Shown: in pieces, positions 7,522-15,674 of the stretch
How positions within the stretch are numbered: position 1 is the stretch's first letter
Layout: the number at the start of each line of letters is the position of its first letter
Source of the DNA: JAXHTY01 sp034189225
Lineage (GTDB): Bacteria > Desulfobacterota > Desulfobacteria > Desulfobacterales > Desulfosudaceae
Assembly (NCBI GenBank): GCA_034189225.1
Contig: JAXHVL010000057.1
Span: forward strand, 1 to 64,000
DNA length: 64,000 bases
Direction: 5' to 3'
Program-made: the position numbers and the translations under genes
Notes under the pieces: generated by a model
Told to the model about the DNA's origin: nothing
Database searches by the model: none
Seen by the model: only the letters and a program-made list of their open reading frames with translations

Positions 7522-7559
7522 TTTTGAATCATTATATGATTCAAAATTTTTTATGTCAA
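7522..7559 (-). promoter_or_regulatory. vapBC consensus promoter with palindromic operator
   Basis: On the minus strand a perfect -35 TTGACA (7554-7559) and a perfect -10 TATAAT (7531-7536) are 17 nt apart. The -10 lies inside a perfect inverted repeat, TTTTGAATCAT / ATGATTCAAAA at 7522-7532 and 7536-7546 with a 3-nt spacer. A VapBC complex bound there would block RNA polymerase directly. Confidence 0.85.
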
Positions 7560-7691
7560 TAATTATTTCCGGCAAACAAGGATAGCGATCAGGATGATGA
7601 AAGATCGGATTGTCTTGCAATTTGTAAAAATTCAGGTAATGTAATTCGATAAATTTTTGGTTAAAAAAAGGAATGGGCACAAAAGAATTTT

Positions 7692-8765
7692 ATGGGACAA
7701 TTAAAAGATAAACGAGTGCTGGTGACCGGTTGTTGCGGTACGGTGGGTGGCGAGCTGGTGCGGCAGCTGATTCGGGATTACCATGTTAAAGAACTGGTGG
7801 GGCTGGATAACAACGAGAGTGAGTTGTTTTTTACCCAGCAGCGGTATCTGGATACTTCGGCGCATTTTTTTCTGGCCGATATTCGGGACCGGCAGCGCCT
7901 GATGCGGCTGTTTGCCGATGTGGATATTGTTTTCCACGCAGCAGCGTTTAAGCATGTGGCATTGTGCGAGGTGTCGCCGTTTGAGGCGGTGCAGACCAAT
8001 ATTCAGGGCGTTCAGAATGTTGTATTGGCGGCTACGGCAAATAAGGTAAAAACCGTTATCTTCACCAGTTCCGATAAGGCGGTGAACCCCACCAACGTGA
8101 TGGGGACCTCCAAGCTGATGGGAGAGCGGCTGATGACCGCCGCCAACAGCAATCTTCGTAAGGGTACGAGTATTTTTGCTTCCACCCGGTTCGGGAATGT
8201 ATTGGGGTCAAGGGGGTCGGTGATTCCGATTTTCCGGGAGCAGATACGGAAGGGCGGGCCCCTGACCATTACCGACCCTGATATGACCCGGTTTATCATG
8301 AGCATCCGCCAGGCCGTGCAGCTGGTCATTGATTCGGCCACTATTGCCAACGGCGGGGAGGTGTTTGTCACCAAGATGCCGGTGATTCGCATACAGGATC
8401 TGGCGGAAGTCATGATCGGCGAACTGGCGCCGAAGTATGGCTATTCACCGTCGGATGTTCAGGTTGAGAACATCGGCACCAAGCCGGGGGAAAAGCAATA
8501 CGAAGAATTGATGACCGATGAGGAGATCCGGCGAAGCCTTGAACTGCAGCGGTATTTTGTGGTCCGCCCCGCGTTTGAATCTTTGTACAGGGATATTGAT
8601 GACCAATACGACGGCATTGTCAATGATACAGTGGAGCGGGCATATCATTCCGCAAATGAGCAGCCGCTGGACCAGGATGCGCTTCGGCGGTTTTTGTATG
8701 ATAACAATCTTCTCGAAGGTGAGGAACAGGAAGCATTCAAGCCGGATAAGCGTTTCTGGGGGTAA
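7692..8765 (+). CDS. UDP-sugar 4,6-dehydratase-type SDR (CapD/FnlA-like)
   Basis: A 357-residue extended SDR of the polysaccharide_synt_2 type. The NAD-binding site is VLVTGCCGTVGGEL, with cysteines where many members have alanine or glycine. Other signatures are DIVFHAAAFKHV, FTSSDKAVNPTNVMGTSK (Met replaces the usual catalytic Tyr, as in the CapD/FlaA1 group), STRFGNVLGSRGSVIPIF and KPGEKQYEELM. It probably acts on a UDP-HexNAc to make a 4-keto-6-deoxy precursor of surface glycan. It has no membrane segments, unlike the second dehydratase at 11746. A decayed fragment of a close copy lies at 4398-4740. The next gene starts 2 nt after its stop. Confidence 0.85.
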   Translation: MGQLKDKRVLVTGCCGTVGGELVRQLIRDYHVKELVGLDNNESELFFTQQRYLDTSAHFFLADIRDRQRLMRLFADVDIVFHAAAFKHVALCEVSPFEAVQTNIQGVQNVVLAATANKVKTVIFTSSDKAVNPTNVMGTSKLMGERLMTAANSNLRKGTSIFASTRFGNVLGSRGSVIPIFREQIRKGGPLTITDPDMTRFIMSIRQAVQLVIDSATIANGGEVFVTKMPVIRIQDLAEVMIGELAPKYGYSPSDVQVENIGTKPGEKQYEELMTDEEIRRSLELQRYFVVRPAFESLYRDIDDQYDGIVNDTVERAYHSANEQPLDQDALRRFLYDNNLLEGEEQEAFKPDKRFWG

Positions 8766-8766
8766 G

Positions 8767-9111
8767 ATGTCGGATAACCTGAAAAAAGCGCTTTTTGAAA
8801 AGATGAAAGCGGAGAATCTTTTCTGGAGTTATGCCAAAGATGTTGCCATGGAGGATGTCGCTCCGGGTATCTTTATTGAAACAGTCCTGAAGTACGGGGA
8901 TGTTGATGATATTCGACAACTGAAGAACATGTTTGCCGATGGTGAGATACACGAGGCCTGGGCCCAAAGGGTAATGTTTGATTCAAGGTTTGATCGGCTG
9001 AATTTTTATCTGGCAAAAGTTGTTTTTGATGTTGATCTGACGCTGATCAAGCAAAAAAAGGCTGCATATGACCGAAGTAATAAAATCAGGGCACTTGCTT
9101 CCCAACACTGA
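8767..9111 (+). CDS. DUF6922-type small protein, AbiEii-associated antitoxin candidate
   Basis: A 114-residue protein starting at ATG 8767, directly after the dehydratase stop. It resembles the small DUF6922-like proteins encoded just upstream of AbiEii-type nucleotidyltransferase toxins: ENLFWSYAKDVAMEDVAP, FIETVLKYGDVDDIRQLKNMF. The toxin frame begins inside it at 9068, which supports the pairing. The toxin is destroyed by an insertion and a 3' deletion, so this gene is probably an orphan antitoxin. The family name is from memory and should be treated as likely. Confidence 0.7.
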   Translation: MSDNLKKALFEKMKAENLFWSYAKDVAMEDVAPGIFIETVLKYGDVDDIRQLKNMFADGEIHEAWAQRVMFDSRFDRLNFYLAKVVFDVDLTLIKQKKAAYDRSNKIRALASQH

Positions 9112-9515
9112 AAAGGTGTTAACCCGGATATTTCATGAATTTTTTTGATTAATTTTATTTTATACTTTTATTGCGATAGGTTAGGTTATTTTTAGTAGTC
9201 ATTTCAAAATTACAAATTGTCATTTGGTTTTTGCGGAATAAAAGCCATTTTATATCAAAAAAATTCACCCTTCGGGCGAGCCGAGTTCGCCGCACCTGCT
9301 TTGTTGCAGCATGTTCGCAGTAGATTGACTACAGCTTCACATGCTGCGCCTCGCATCTGCGGCGAACTCGGCCCGTGAAATAACCGGGTTAAGGTATCTG
9401 GTTGATGAGGCCGATTTCCTTTGTGACTATGTGCTGGTCGGCGGGGCTGTGCTATCCATCAGACTTGGGCATCGGTTGAGCGAGGACCTTGATTTTTTTA
9501 CATTGAGAAACTGAA
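9068..9515 (+). pseudogene. AbiEii-type toxin, interrupted by a mobile repeat and 3'-truncated
   Basis: ATG at 9068 reads MTEVIKSGHLLPNTEKVL up to the insertion at 9119-9392. Removing the 266-bp element and one TTAA copy joins it in frame to RYLVDEADFLCDYVLVGGAV and LSIRLGHRLSEDLDFFT, the nucleotidyltransferase core of an AbiEii-type toxin (GGAxL, then the acidic DLD). The frame then stops at 9513, 13 bp before the sulfoquinovose synthase gene. About two thirds of the toxin is therefore missing. The exact in-frame restoration is strong evidence for the insertion model. Confidence 0.8.
9119..9392. mobile_element. Miniature inverted-repeat element (CCCGG family) with TTAA target duplication
   Basis: The element at 9123-9388 (266 bp) has inverted ends CCCGGATATTTCATG and CGTGAAATAACCGGG and is bracketed by TTAA at 9119-9122 and 9389-9392. 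Inside is a second inverted pair, gccgagttcgccgca and tgcggcgaactcggc. It has no coding capacity. The empty site reconstructs an intact toxin frame. A 22-bp relative with CTAG duplications lies at 34707-34736. Confidence 0.8.
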
Positions 9516-9528
9516 AAAGGAAATGTGA

Positions 9529-10716
9529 ATGGAACATGTTCTGATTCTCGGCGGTGACGGCTATCTGGGCTGGCCCACGGCCATGTATTTTTCCGCCCGC
9601 GGTTTCGCGGTGACCGTGGTGGACAACTATTTCCGCCGCAACGCCTGCACGGAGCTGGATGTGGGGATGCTTTACGCGGTGCCCACCCTTGTTGAACGGG
9701 CCAAAATCTGGTATGAAAACACCGGCAGAGAGATCAAAGTGGTGGTCGGTGATTTAACCGAGGCTGATGTGATGCGGGGGCTGTTTGAGGGGCGGATGCC
9801 CTATGCCTGGGCGCTGGACAACACTTTTACCGGTGTTCCCGAGGCCGTGGTGCATTATGCGGAACAGCCGTCGGCGCCGTATTCCCTGATTAATTATAAG
9901 TATGCCAATATTACGATTACCAATAACCTGCTGGTGACCAACAACCTGATGTTTGCCCTGAAGGATTTTTCACCGGAAACCCATGTGATTCACATCGGCA
10001 CAATGGGCGAATATGGCACGCCCAATATTGATATTGAAGAAGGGTGGCTGGAGATAACCCATAAAGGACGGTCCGATACCTTTCTTTTTCCCCGCCAGGC
10101 AAGCTCCCTGTACCACACCACCAAAATCATGGATACCGATCTGATGTGGTTTTGCGTGAGAATGTGGGGGCTGCGCGTCACCGACTTGATGCAGGGTCCG
10201 GTATACGGGTTTGAAACTGAAGAGACCGGCGGTGATGAGCGGCTGAACACGATTTTTAATTATGATGAGATATTTGGGACCATCGTCAACCGGTTTGTGA
10301 CTCAGGCCGTGGTGGGGTATCCCTTGACCGTCTATGGCAAGGGCGGGCAGACGCGGGGATACCTGAACATCAACGATACCCTTCAGTGCGTGGCCATGGC
10401 GCAAAAGTCACCGGCAAAAGCCGGCGAATTGCGGATTTTCAACCAGATCATGGAGACTTTCAGCGTGAACGAGCTGGCGGAGAAGGTGGCCGTGGTAGGC
10501 CGCCGGCTGGGATATGATGTCAATATTGATCACCTGGAAAACCCCAGAAAAGAAGCGGAAGATCATTACTATAATCCAATCTACCAGGGATTGACAGGGC
10601 TCGGGGTCGAGCCTCATTACTTGACCGATGCGGTCCTGGAACGTTTTTTTCATGCGGTTGAAAAACACCGGGAAAATGTCCGGAAAGATGTGATTTTCAG
10701 GGGGGTGAAGTGGTAG
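9529..10716 (+). CDS. sqdB: UDP-sulfoquinovose synthase (SQD1/SqdB-like)
   Basis: A 395-residue extended SDR with long runs matching plant SQD1 and bacterial SqdB, which combine UDP-glucose and sulfite into UDP-sulfoquinovose. Signatures are VLILGGDGYLGWPTA at the NAD site, DNTFTGVPEAVVHYAEQPSAPYS (shortened here), HIGTMGEYGTPNIDIEEG, FPRQASSLYHTTK with catalytic Tyr and Lys, LTVYGKGGQTRGYLNI, and ENPRKEAEDHYYNP. Length matches the family (about 390-400). No SqdD/SqdX lipid transferase is in the window, while surface-glycan genes surround it. The sugar may therefore enter an exopolysaccharide, as proposed for archaeal N-glycans, rather than a sulfolipid. In a sulfate reducer sulfite is readily available. 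Confidence 0.9.
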   Translation: MEHVLILGGDGYLGWPTAMYFSARGFAVTVVDNYFRRNACTELDVGMLYAVPTLVERAKIWYENTGREIKVVVGDLTEADVMRGLFEGRMPYAWALDNTFTGVPEAVVHYAEQPSAPYSLINYKYANITITNNLLVTNNLMFALKDFSPETHVIHIGTMGEYGTPNIDIEEGWLEITHKGRSDTFLFPRQASSLYHTTKIMDTDLMWFCVRMWGLRVTDLMQGPVYGFETEETGGDERLNTIFNYDEIFGTIVNRFVTQAVVGYPLTVYGKGGQTRGYLNINDTLQCVAMAQKSPAKAGELRIFNQIMETFSVNELAEKVAVVGRRLGYDVNIDHLENPRKEAEDHYYNPIYQGLTGLGVEPHYLTDAVLERFFHAVEKHRENVRKDVIFRGVKW

Positions 10717-11370
10717 CAGACGGTTTGGGGAGTTGGTGTGTAGTGGGTGGCACTGGCGAAGGCCGGCAGGCCTTGTCAGTGGAAAAATCAAAACAGGGGG
10801 AGGCCCCCCGCGGCAAGATTAAGGGGCGCAAGTGCCTGTCCTGCACGGCACCTGGGCAGGTGGCGGCAATTTATGCGTTCCCTCGCAGGAGAGGCTGTGT
10901 CGCAATTGGTTTGATGCCATTGCGGGAGCGTATGCAACAAAGCAATCTTATTCTCGATCACTGTCAACAGAGCGTTAGGGAATGGGGTCTGCTTTTATGT
11001 GGAAGCCTGAAGGCTTCCGCTACACAGGCTGCGGTGTTTACCAAAATATGGGGCAATTGTCACAGCCGGTGTAGCGGCGGTCTTTAGACCGCCAGAAGCT
11101 CTTTCGCTGCACTGGCCGGAATGATATATTGTGACACAGTCTCAGGAGCGAGGGAGCGAGAAAATAAAAAATCAAGTTGCTGCTTGACATCAGAATATGT
11201 TCTATTTATGATAAATGCTTTGATGAAGGAGGGGATATCAGTCATCTTTGATTTAATCCATTGACAAAACCAGTCACAACGTGTTGCTTTTGGGGAGACG
11301 GCAGGATCGGCCTGCCGGGGGACCTGAGGGCTGCTTTTCATAAACAACTTGAGTAAGGGAGGAATTCAAC
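10717..11370. other. Gene-free interval with short hairpin repeats
   Basis: No convincing gene is seen in these 654 bp. It contains isolated hairpin words of the R1 type: gaagcctgaaggcttccgct at about 11002 and ggcggtctttagaccgccag at about 11076. A near-repeat of the cysteine-rich type (cctgtcctgcacggcacctggg) lies near 10840. The final 20 bp hold the ribosome site of the next gene. Confidence 0.6.
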
Positions 11371-11673
11371 ATGTTCAAACGGAAACTGGTTATGGGGATA
11401 TGTGCCATTGTTGTCGGTTTGATGGCAATATCCGGTGTTGCAGTTGCGGATGATGCAGGGAAGGTTAATATCAACACGGCCACGGTGGAAGAGCTGGCAC
11501 AGCTGGACGGTATTGGTGATGCGTATGCGCAGCGGATCATAGAATACAGGGATGCCCATGGAACGTTCAAATCGGTTGATGAGTTACGGAACGTTAAAGG
11601 CATCGGTGAAAAAACGATTGAGAAAAACAGGCACAAGATGACCGTGACCGAGCCGGACAAAAAAGGACAATGA
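11371..11673 (+). CDS. ComEA-like helix-hairpin-helix secreted protein
   Basis: A 100-residue protein. Residues 1-27 are a signal peptide (KRKLVMGICAIVVGLMAIS, cleavage after VAVA). The rest is a double helix-hairpin-helix DNA-binding unit: VNINTATVEELAQLDGIGDA then ELRNVKGIGEKTIEKNR. This is the ComEA type, which binds incoming double-stranded DNA in the periplasm during natural transformation. It is short, without the membrane anchor domain of Gram-positive ComEA, as is usual in proteobacteria. No other competence gene is nearby. A strong ribosome site (gggagg) precedes the ATG. Confidence 0.88.
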   Translation: MFKRKLVMGICAIVVGLMAISGVAVADDAGKVNINTATVEELAQLDGIGDAYAQRIIEYRDAHGTFKSVDELRNVKGIGEKTIEKNRHKMTVTEPDKKGQ

Positions 11674-11745
11674 TCAGGATTTAACGTGCCATCAATCATT
11701 GTGCGGCATATTGAATGAATATGCCGCACATAATTTAAAATCAGA

Positions 11746-13674
11746 ATGAAAAAGTTATATCTCAGAAAAAATGTGGCTGTTATTCTCTGCATGGATGTGC
11801 TGCTTTTTTGTGGCGCGCTTTGCCTTTCCTATTTATTGCGTTTTGATTTCGATATTTCCAGGTCATCGGCGAATTTGTTGTGGCATACCCTGCCGTTTGC
11901 AATATTGACAAAACTGGCTGTTTTTTACTTTTTTGATCTTTACCGCGGCATGTGGCGTTATACGAGCATCGGTGATCTGCTGAATATTGTTAAGGCTTCT
12001 TTCCTGAGCAGTCTTTTGATTGTCGGTGCGATTTTGTTTATCAACCGGTTTGAGGGGTTTCCCCGATCCGTATTTCTGGTTGACTGTCTGCTCACCATTC
12101 TTCTGATCTCCGGTTTCAGAGTGGCCATCCGGTTTTATTTTGAGCATGCAGCCGGCGAGAACATTCGGGATGTTGCAGTTTCCCTATGGAAGCAATTGAT
12201 TGCCCGCAAAAAGGACAGGACCAGCAAAGGCGTGATCATTATCGGTGCAGGGGACGGCGGCGAGAAAATATACCGGGAGATTCGGAACAATCCTCTGCTG
12301 GGGTACAATGTGGTCGGGTTTCTGGATGACAATCCCGTTAAAATCGGCATGAAGATTCATGGTATTCCCGTGCTTGGGCCTATTGCCTATGTTGAGACCA
12401 TTAAAAATACCATGCGGGTGGATGAAATCGTTATTGCCATTCCTTCGGCATCTGCGGACCAGATGCGGACCATCGTCACCCATTGCGAAAAAAGCGGCGT
12501 CAGCTTTAAAACGGTTCCCGGCTATGCCGAGCTCATCAATGGCAAGGTTTCCATCAGCTCCATTCGAAATGTGGCCTACCGGGATTTGCTGGGAAGAGAT
12601 GTGGTGAACCTGGATAAGGAAAAAATCGGCGCCTATCTGCGGGGTAAAAATGTTCTGGTGACCGGGGCCGGCGGCTCCATCGGGTCCGAACTGTGCCGGC
12701 AGGTGGGCCGATTTCATCCAGGCCGGATCATTTTGTTTGAGCGTTCGGAAACCGCTTTGTATGAGATTGACCTTGAGCTGAAATCCAATTTCAAGGAAGA
12801 GGGGATAGATATTGTGCCGATTCTGGGAGACGTTCAGGACCGGCAGCAGCTTGAGCAGGTGTTTGCGCGATTGACGCCGGATGTGGTGTTTCACGCGGCG
12901 GCATACAAACATGTACCGATTCTGGAATCGCACCCCTGGAAGGCGGTGAAAAACAATATCTGCGGCACCCAGAACCTGGTGGAAGTATCCAAGAAGTTTG
13001 ATGTGGACCGTTTTGTTTTCGTGTCCACGGACAAGGCAGTACGGCCCTCCAATGTAATGGGCGCATCCAAGCGGGTTGCGGAAATCCTTTTGCAGAGCCA
13101 GAACGGGTGCAATACCGCAAGGACCCAGTTCATGATCGTCCGGTTCGGCAATGTGGCCGGCAGCGCGGGCAGTGTTATTCCGCTTTTCAAGAAGCAGATT
13201 GAAAAAGGCGGGCCGGTGACGGTCACCCACCCGGATGTCACCCGTTATTTCATGACCATCTCCGAAGCCTGCCAGCTTATCCTGCAGGCAGGTGCCATTG
13301 GCAATAAAAATCGCACAAGTGCCGAGGTGTTTCTGCTGAAGATGGGAACCCCCATCAAGATCGCGGACATGGCCCGTGACCTGATCCGGCTTTCCGGGTT
13401 TGAGCCCGACGTGGACATCAAGATCGAATATATCGGCCTTCGCCCCGGCGAAAAGCTTTACGAGGAATTGATTACCGAAGGCGAGGGCATCGTGCCCACC
13501 GACCATGAAAAGATCATGGTGCTGCGCGGCGTGGAAAAAGACCTGGTGTCCCTGAACGGCAATATTGACAAGCTGATCCGGTATGCCGAATCTCAGGATG
13601 TGACAAACATAAGGGCCCAGTTAAAGGGTGTGGTGCCGGAGTATGCGCCTGCTTTAAATAGTGCCCATCCATAA
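11746..13674 (+). CDS. Membrane-bound nucleotide-sugar 4,6-dehydratase (WbpM/CapD-like)
   Basis: A 642-residue protein. It has four N-terminal membrane segments within about residues 8-120, then a CoA-binding-like Rossmann region (GVIIIGAGDGGEKIYREIR) and a C-terminal SDR dehydratase domain: NVLVTGAGGSIGSELCRQ, VFHAAAYKHVPILE, STDKAVRPSNVMGASKR (Met in place of catalytic Tyr, as in WbpM), RFGNVAGSAGSVIPLF, LRPGEKLYEELI. WbpM-type enzymes convert UDP-GlcNAc to the 4-keto-6-deoxy sugar for O-antigen. The last residues and the TAA stop come from a 27-bp mobile-element relic. Before that insertion the protein would have ended LNN-stop, so the last four residues (SAHP) are new. Confidence 0.92.
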   Translation: MKKLYLRKNVAVILCMDVLLFCGALCLSYLLRFDFDISRSSANLLWHTLPFAILTKLAVFYFFDLYRGMWRYTSIGDLLNIVKASFLSSLLIVGAILFINRFEGFPRSVFLVDCLLTILLISGFRVAIRFYFEHAAGENIRDVAVSLWKQLIARKKDRTSKGVIIIGAGDGGEKIYREIRNNPLLGYNVVGFLDDNPVKIGMKIHGIPVLGPIAYVETIKNTMRVDEIVIAIPSASADQMRTIVTHCEKSGVSFKTVPGYAELINGKVSISSIRNVAYRDLLGRDVVNLDKEKIGAYLRGKNVLVTGAGGSIGSELCRQVGRFHPGRIILFERSETALYEIDLELKSNFKEEGIDIVPILGDVQDRQQLEQVFARLTPDVVFHAAAYKHVPILESHPWKAVKNNICGTQNLVEVSKKFDVDRFVFVSTDKAVRPSNVMGASKRVAEILLQSQNGCNTARTQFMIVRFGNVAGSAGSVIPLFKKQIEKGGPVTVTHPDVTRYFMTISEACQLILQAGAIGNKNRTSAEVFLLKMGTPIKIADMARDLIRLSGFEPDVDIKIEYIGLRPGEKLYEELITEGEGIVPTDHEKIMVLRGVEKDLVSLNGNIDKLIRYAESQDVTNIRAQLKGVVPEYAPALNSAHP

Positions 13675-13693
13675 TCTGGATGGGCACTAAATA
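13655..13693. mobile_element. Family A mini-element, 27-bp relic, TAAATA duplication
   Basis: A 27-bp perfect-arm palindrome, GTGCCCATCCA / TGGATGGGCAC (13661-13687), sits between two copies of TAAATA (13655-13660 and 13688-13693). Its arms are the left end of the 141-bp elements at 17387, 30043, 37038 and 62377. The element supplies the last codons and the stop of the upstream dehydratase gene. Confidence 0.85.
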
Positions 13694-14230
13694 ATTGATC
13701 GCTTCGTAAGAAGCTTTTATTCATACTTTTCTTTGCTCGTCGCCCAAAGAAAAGTATGCAAAAGAAAGGGCGCCCGCGTCTATTTGATATTTTGGGGCCT
13801 TCGGCTTCCCTCACAGGAACGGTTTTTTCGGCGCTGGCAGAAACTCGCCTGTCATTTTGTAAAGATGCGTTAATCCTCGTCTGCTCAAACAGTCTGCCCG
13901 CGTTTTTCGAAAAAACCGTCCCTGCTCGGCTGCGCTGCAAGGGGCGGGGCACGTGTTGCTGTTCAGTTGTTTTGGCAGACTGGAAAACCTGGTAATAAAC
14001 TGAAAAATCGAATAGAATTGATAGGTTTTGCAAATTGGCAGATTAAGTTCCTTGGAAGTCCAATGTCCGCTTATGGGGTTGGGTTGCGTATCTCTCGTCA
14101 TGTCACGTACTGTGTAGGGGCGAACCTTGTGTTCGCCTATTGATCGGGCGAACACAAGGTTCGCCCCTACAGGATGTCTCTCGAGGGTAATATTGACACG
14201 CCGCATTTTGAACTTTTTACGTTGCCGTCG
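13694..14230. repeat. Block of nested palindromic repeats
   Basis: The block holds a hairpin around cttttctttg(ctcgtcgcc)caaagaaaag at 13728, a region with ggttttttcg / cgaaaaaacc arms at 13820-13920, and then a GTAAAAAGT-family palindrome at about 14050-14230. That palindrome has an internal hairpin gtaggggcgaaccttgtgtt / aacacaaggttcgcccctac inserted. The same nested arrangement recurs at 17650-17850 and, less completely, at 27932-28085. No gene is seen. Confidence 0.7.
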
Positions 14231-14953
14231 GCAAGCGATTTTTTACGAGTTCATCGAATTTGGGTCCGCTCGATTTCGATAGCGATCCCGATACCGATTT
14301 CGATTTGGACTAAATCCCTTCCAGGTGTAATCCAAAACCGGGCCCTCTGGGCCAGGATTCTTTACTATTGGACGCATTCAGATACCAGAACGCCTTCGGT
14401 TTTTTCGAAGACTTCTGGTATTTTTTATGGTTACGGGCTCACCGGCAAAGTCTCGGAAGCGGCCGCGCTGGAAGACGGTGCCAGGATATTCGGCTACTGG
14501 GTAAAGGACCCGGAGCGGTACGGCGTGGTGAGTTTTGATGATGGCGGCAGTGCCTTGGATATCGAGGAAAAGCCGGCAGCCCCGAAATCCAATTGGGCGG
14601 TGACAGGACTTTATTTTTATGATAATCAGGTAGTCGATATCGCATCGGGACTCAAGCCGTCGGCCCGCGGCGAGCTTGAAATTACGGATGTCAACCGTGC
14701 CTATCTTGCCATGGGCAGCCTGTATGTTGAAAAACTGGGGCGCGGGGTGGCATGGCTGGACACCGGAACACCTGAAAGTCTTCTTGGGGCCGCCAATTTC
14801 ATTGAAACCATTGAAAAGCGGCAGGGGCTGAAGATTGCCTGCGTGGAAGAGGTCGTGTTTAACAAAGGGTTTATCGATGCCGCGCAGGTGGAAAAACTGG
14901 TAGCGGCTTATGCCAACAACTGGTATGGCGCATATTTGCTGGACGGACACTGA
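14174..14953 (+). pseudogene. rfbA: Glucose-1-phosphate thymidylyltransferase, 5'-truncated
   Basis: From about 14419 onward the frame matches RfbA/RmlA from the segment after LGDN: IFYGYGLTGK, DPERYGVVSFDDGG, EEKPAAPKSNWAVTGLYFYD, KPSARGELEITDVNRAYL, GVAWLDTGTPESLL, and the C-terminal helix. About 108 N-terminal residues are missing, including the dTTP-binding GGxGTRLxP loop and catalytic residues. What precedes in frame (14174-14418) is repeat DNA. The enzyme should therefore be dead, although rfbC just downstream is intact. A working rfbA elsewhere would be needed for dTDP-rhamnose. Confidence 0.8.
14383..14426 (+). terminator. Terminator-like hairpin at the rfbA truncation point
   Basis: TACCAGAA (14383-14390) pairs with TTCTGGTA (14413-14420), with CTTCG / CGAAG inside the loop, followed by six T. 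The T-run coincides with the codons for Ile-Phe-Tyr where RfbA similarity begins. It may be a genuine terminator of a lost gene or the arm of a mobile repeat that caused the truncation. Confidence 0.5.
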
Positions 14954-14987
14954 TTATAAATACGGCAGAGGGGTGGAGTAAGGCAGC

Positions 14988-15542
14988 ATGAAGGTAATTG
15001 TCACGTCCATTGACGAGGTTAAGATCGTTGCTCCGGATGTATTCCAGGACCGGCGCGGCTTTTTTATGGAGACCTATAACCGCCGCCGGTATGTGGACCA
15101 CGGCATTGATGCGGTATTTGTTCAGGACAATCTGTCCTGTTCAGGCGCCGGCATTATAAGGGGGCTTCATTACCAGTTTCCGAAGCCCCAGGCAAAACTG
15201 GTTTACGTAATCTCCGGCGAGGTATTTGATGTGGCGGTGGATATCCGGAAGGGGTCGCCCGCCTTTGGCCGGTGGACAGGCACGGTGCTGTCCGCGGCAA
15301 ACAGGAAACAGCTGTTTATTCCGGCGGGATTTGCCCACGGGTTCCGGGCGTTGAGCGATAACGTCCTGCTGGCCTATAAATGCAGCGATTTTTATAATCC
15401 CGAGGCGGACCGGGTGATCCGGTGGAACGATCCGGACATCAACATTGCATGGGGTGAAGATGCACCGGTGCTGTCTGAAAAAGATGCCAATGCCCCGTAT
15501 CTCAGGGAGGTGCCTGAGGACTGCCTGCCGGAGATGCCATGA
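14988..15542 (+). CDS. rfbC: dTDP-4-dehydrorhamnose 3,5-epimerase
   Basis: A 184-residue cupin of the RmlC/RfbC family, normal length. Signatures are DRRGFFMETYN, QDNLSCSGAGIIRGLHYQFP with the catalytic His in GLHYQ, LVYVISGEVFDVAVDIRKGS, FIPAGFAHGFRALSD, and AYKCSDFYNPEADRVIRWND with the catalytic Tyr. It epimerises C3 and C5 of dTDP-4-keto-6-deoxyglucose on the way to dTDP-L-rhamnose. It follows the truncated rfbA by 34 bp. rfbB and rfbD are not in the window. Confidence 0.95.
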   Translation: MKVIVTSIDEVKIVAPDVFQDRRGFFMETYNRRRYVDHGIDAVFVQDNLSCSGAGIIRGLHYQFPKPQAKLVYVISGEVFDVAVDIRKGSPAFGRWTGTVLSAANRKQLFIPAGFAHGFRALSDNVLLAYKCSDFYNPEADRVIRWNDPDINIAWGEDAPVLSEKDANAPYLREVPEDCLPEMP

Positions 15543-15674
15543 ATTGAATAAATTCGTGTAAATTCGTGTGCATTGGTGGGCGTATAGCGGATGTGGCCCA
15601 CGAATCGGCACGAATTTTCACGAACAATAATATGCCTGCGGATTGCAGGAAAACAAGGATCGGGGAGGATGTTT

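Noticed and set aside
318..9515. The idea that the abiEii fragments at 318-983 and 9068-9515 are two halves of one gene.
   Set aside because: The 3' fragment fits the roughly 300-residue AbiEii type (IKIEPNLVIRG, DRQHPRD). The 5' fragment belongs to a shorter DUF6922-associated type. They are more likely remnants of two different toxins.
12184..13506. A 440-codon open frame on the strand opposite the WbpM-like gene.
   Set aside because: It is the antisense shadow of a well-supported SDR gene. It shows no known motif and an odd His/Gly/Asn-rich composition. Similar shadows at 18601-19416, 24232-25203, 51609-52295 and 58373-59269 were left out for the same reason.
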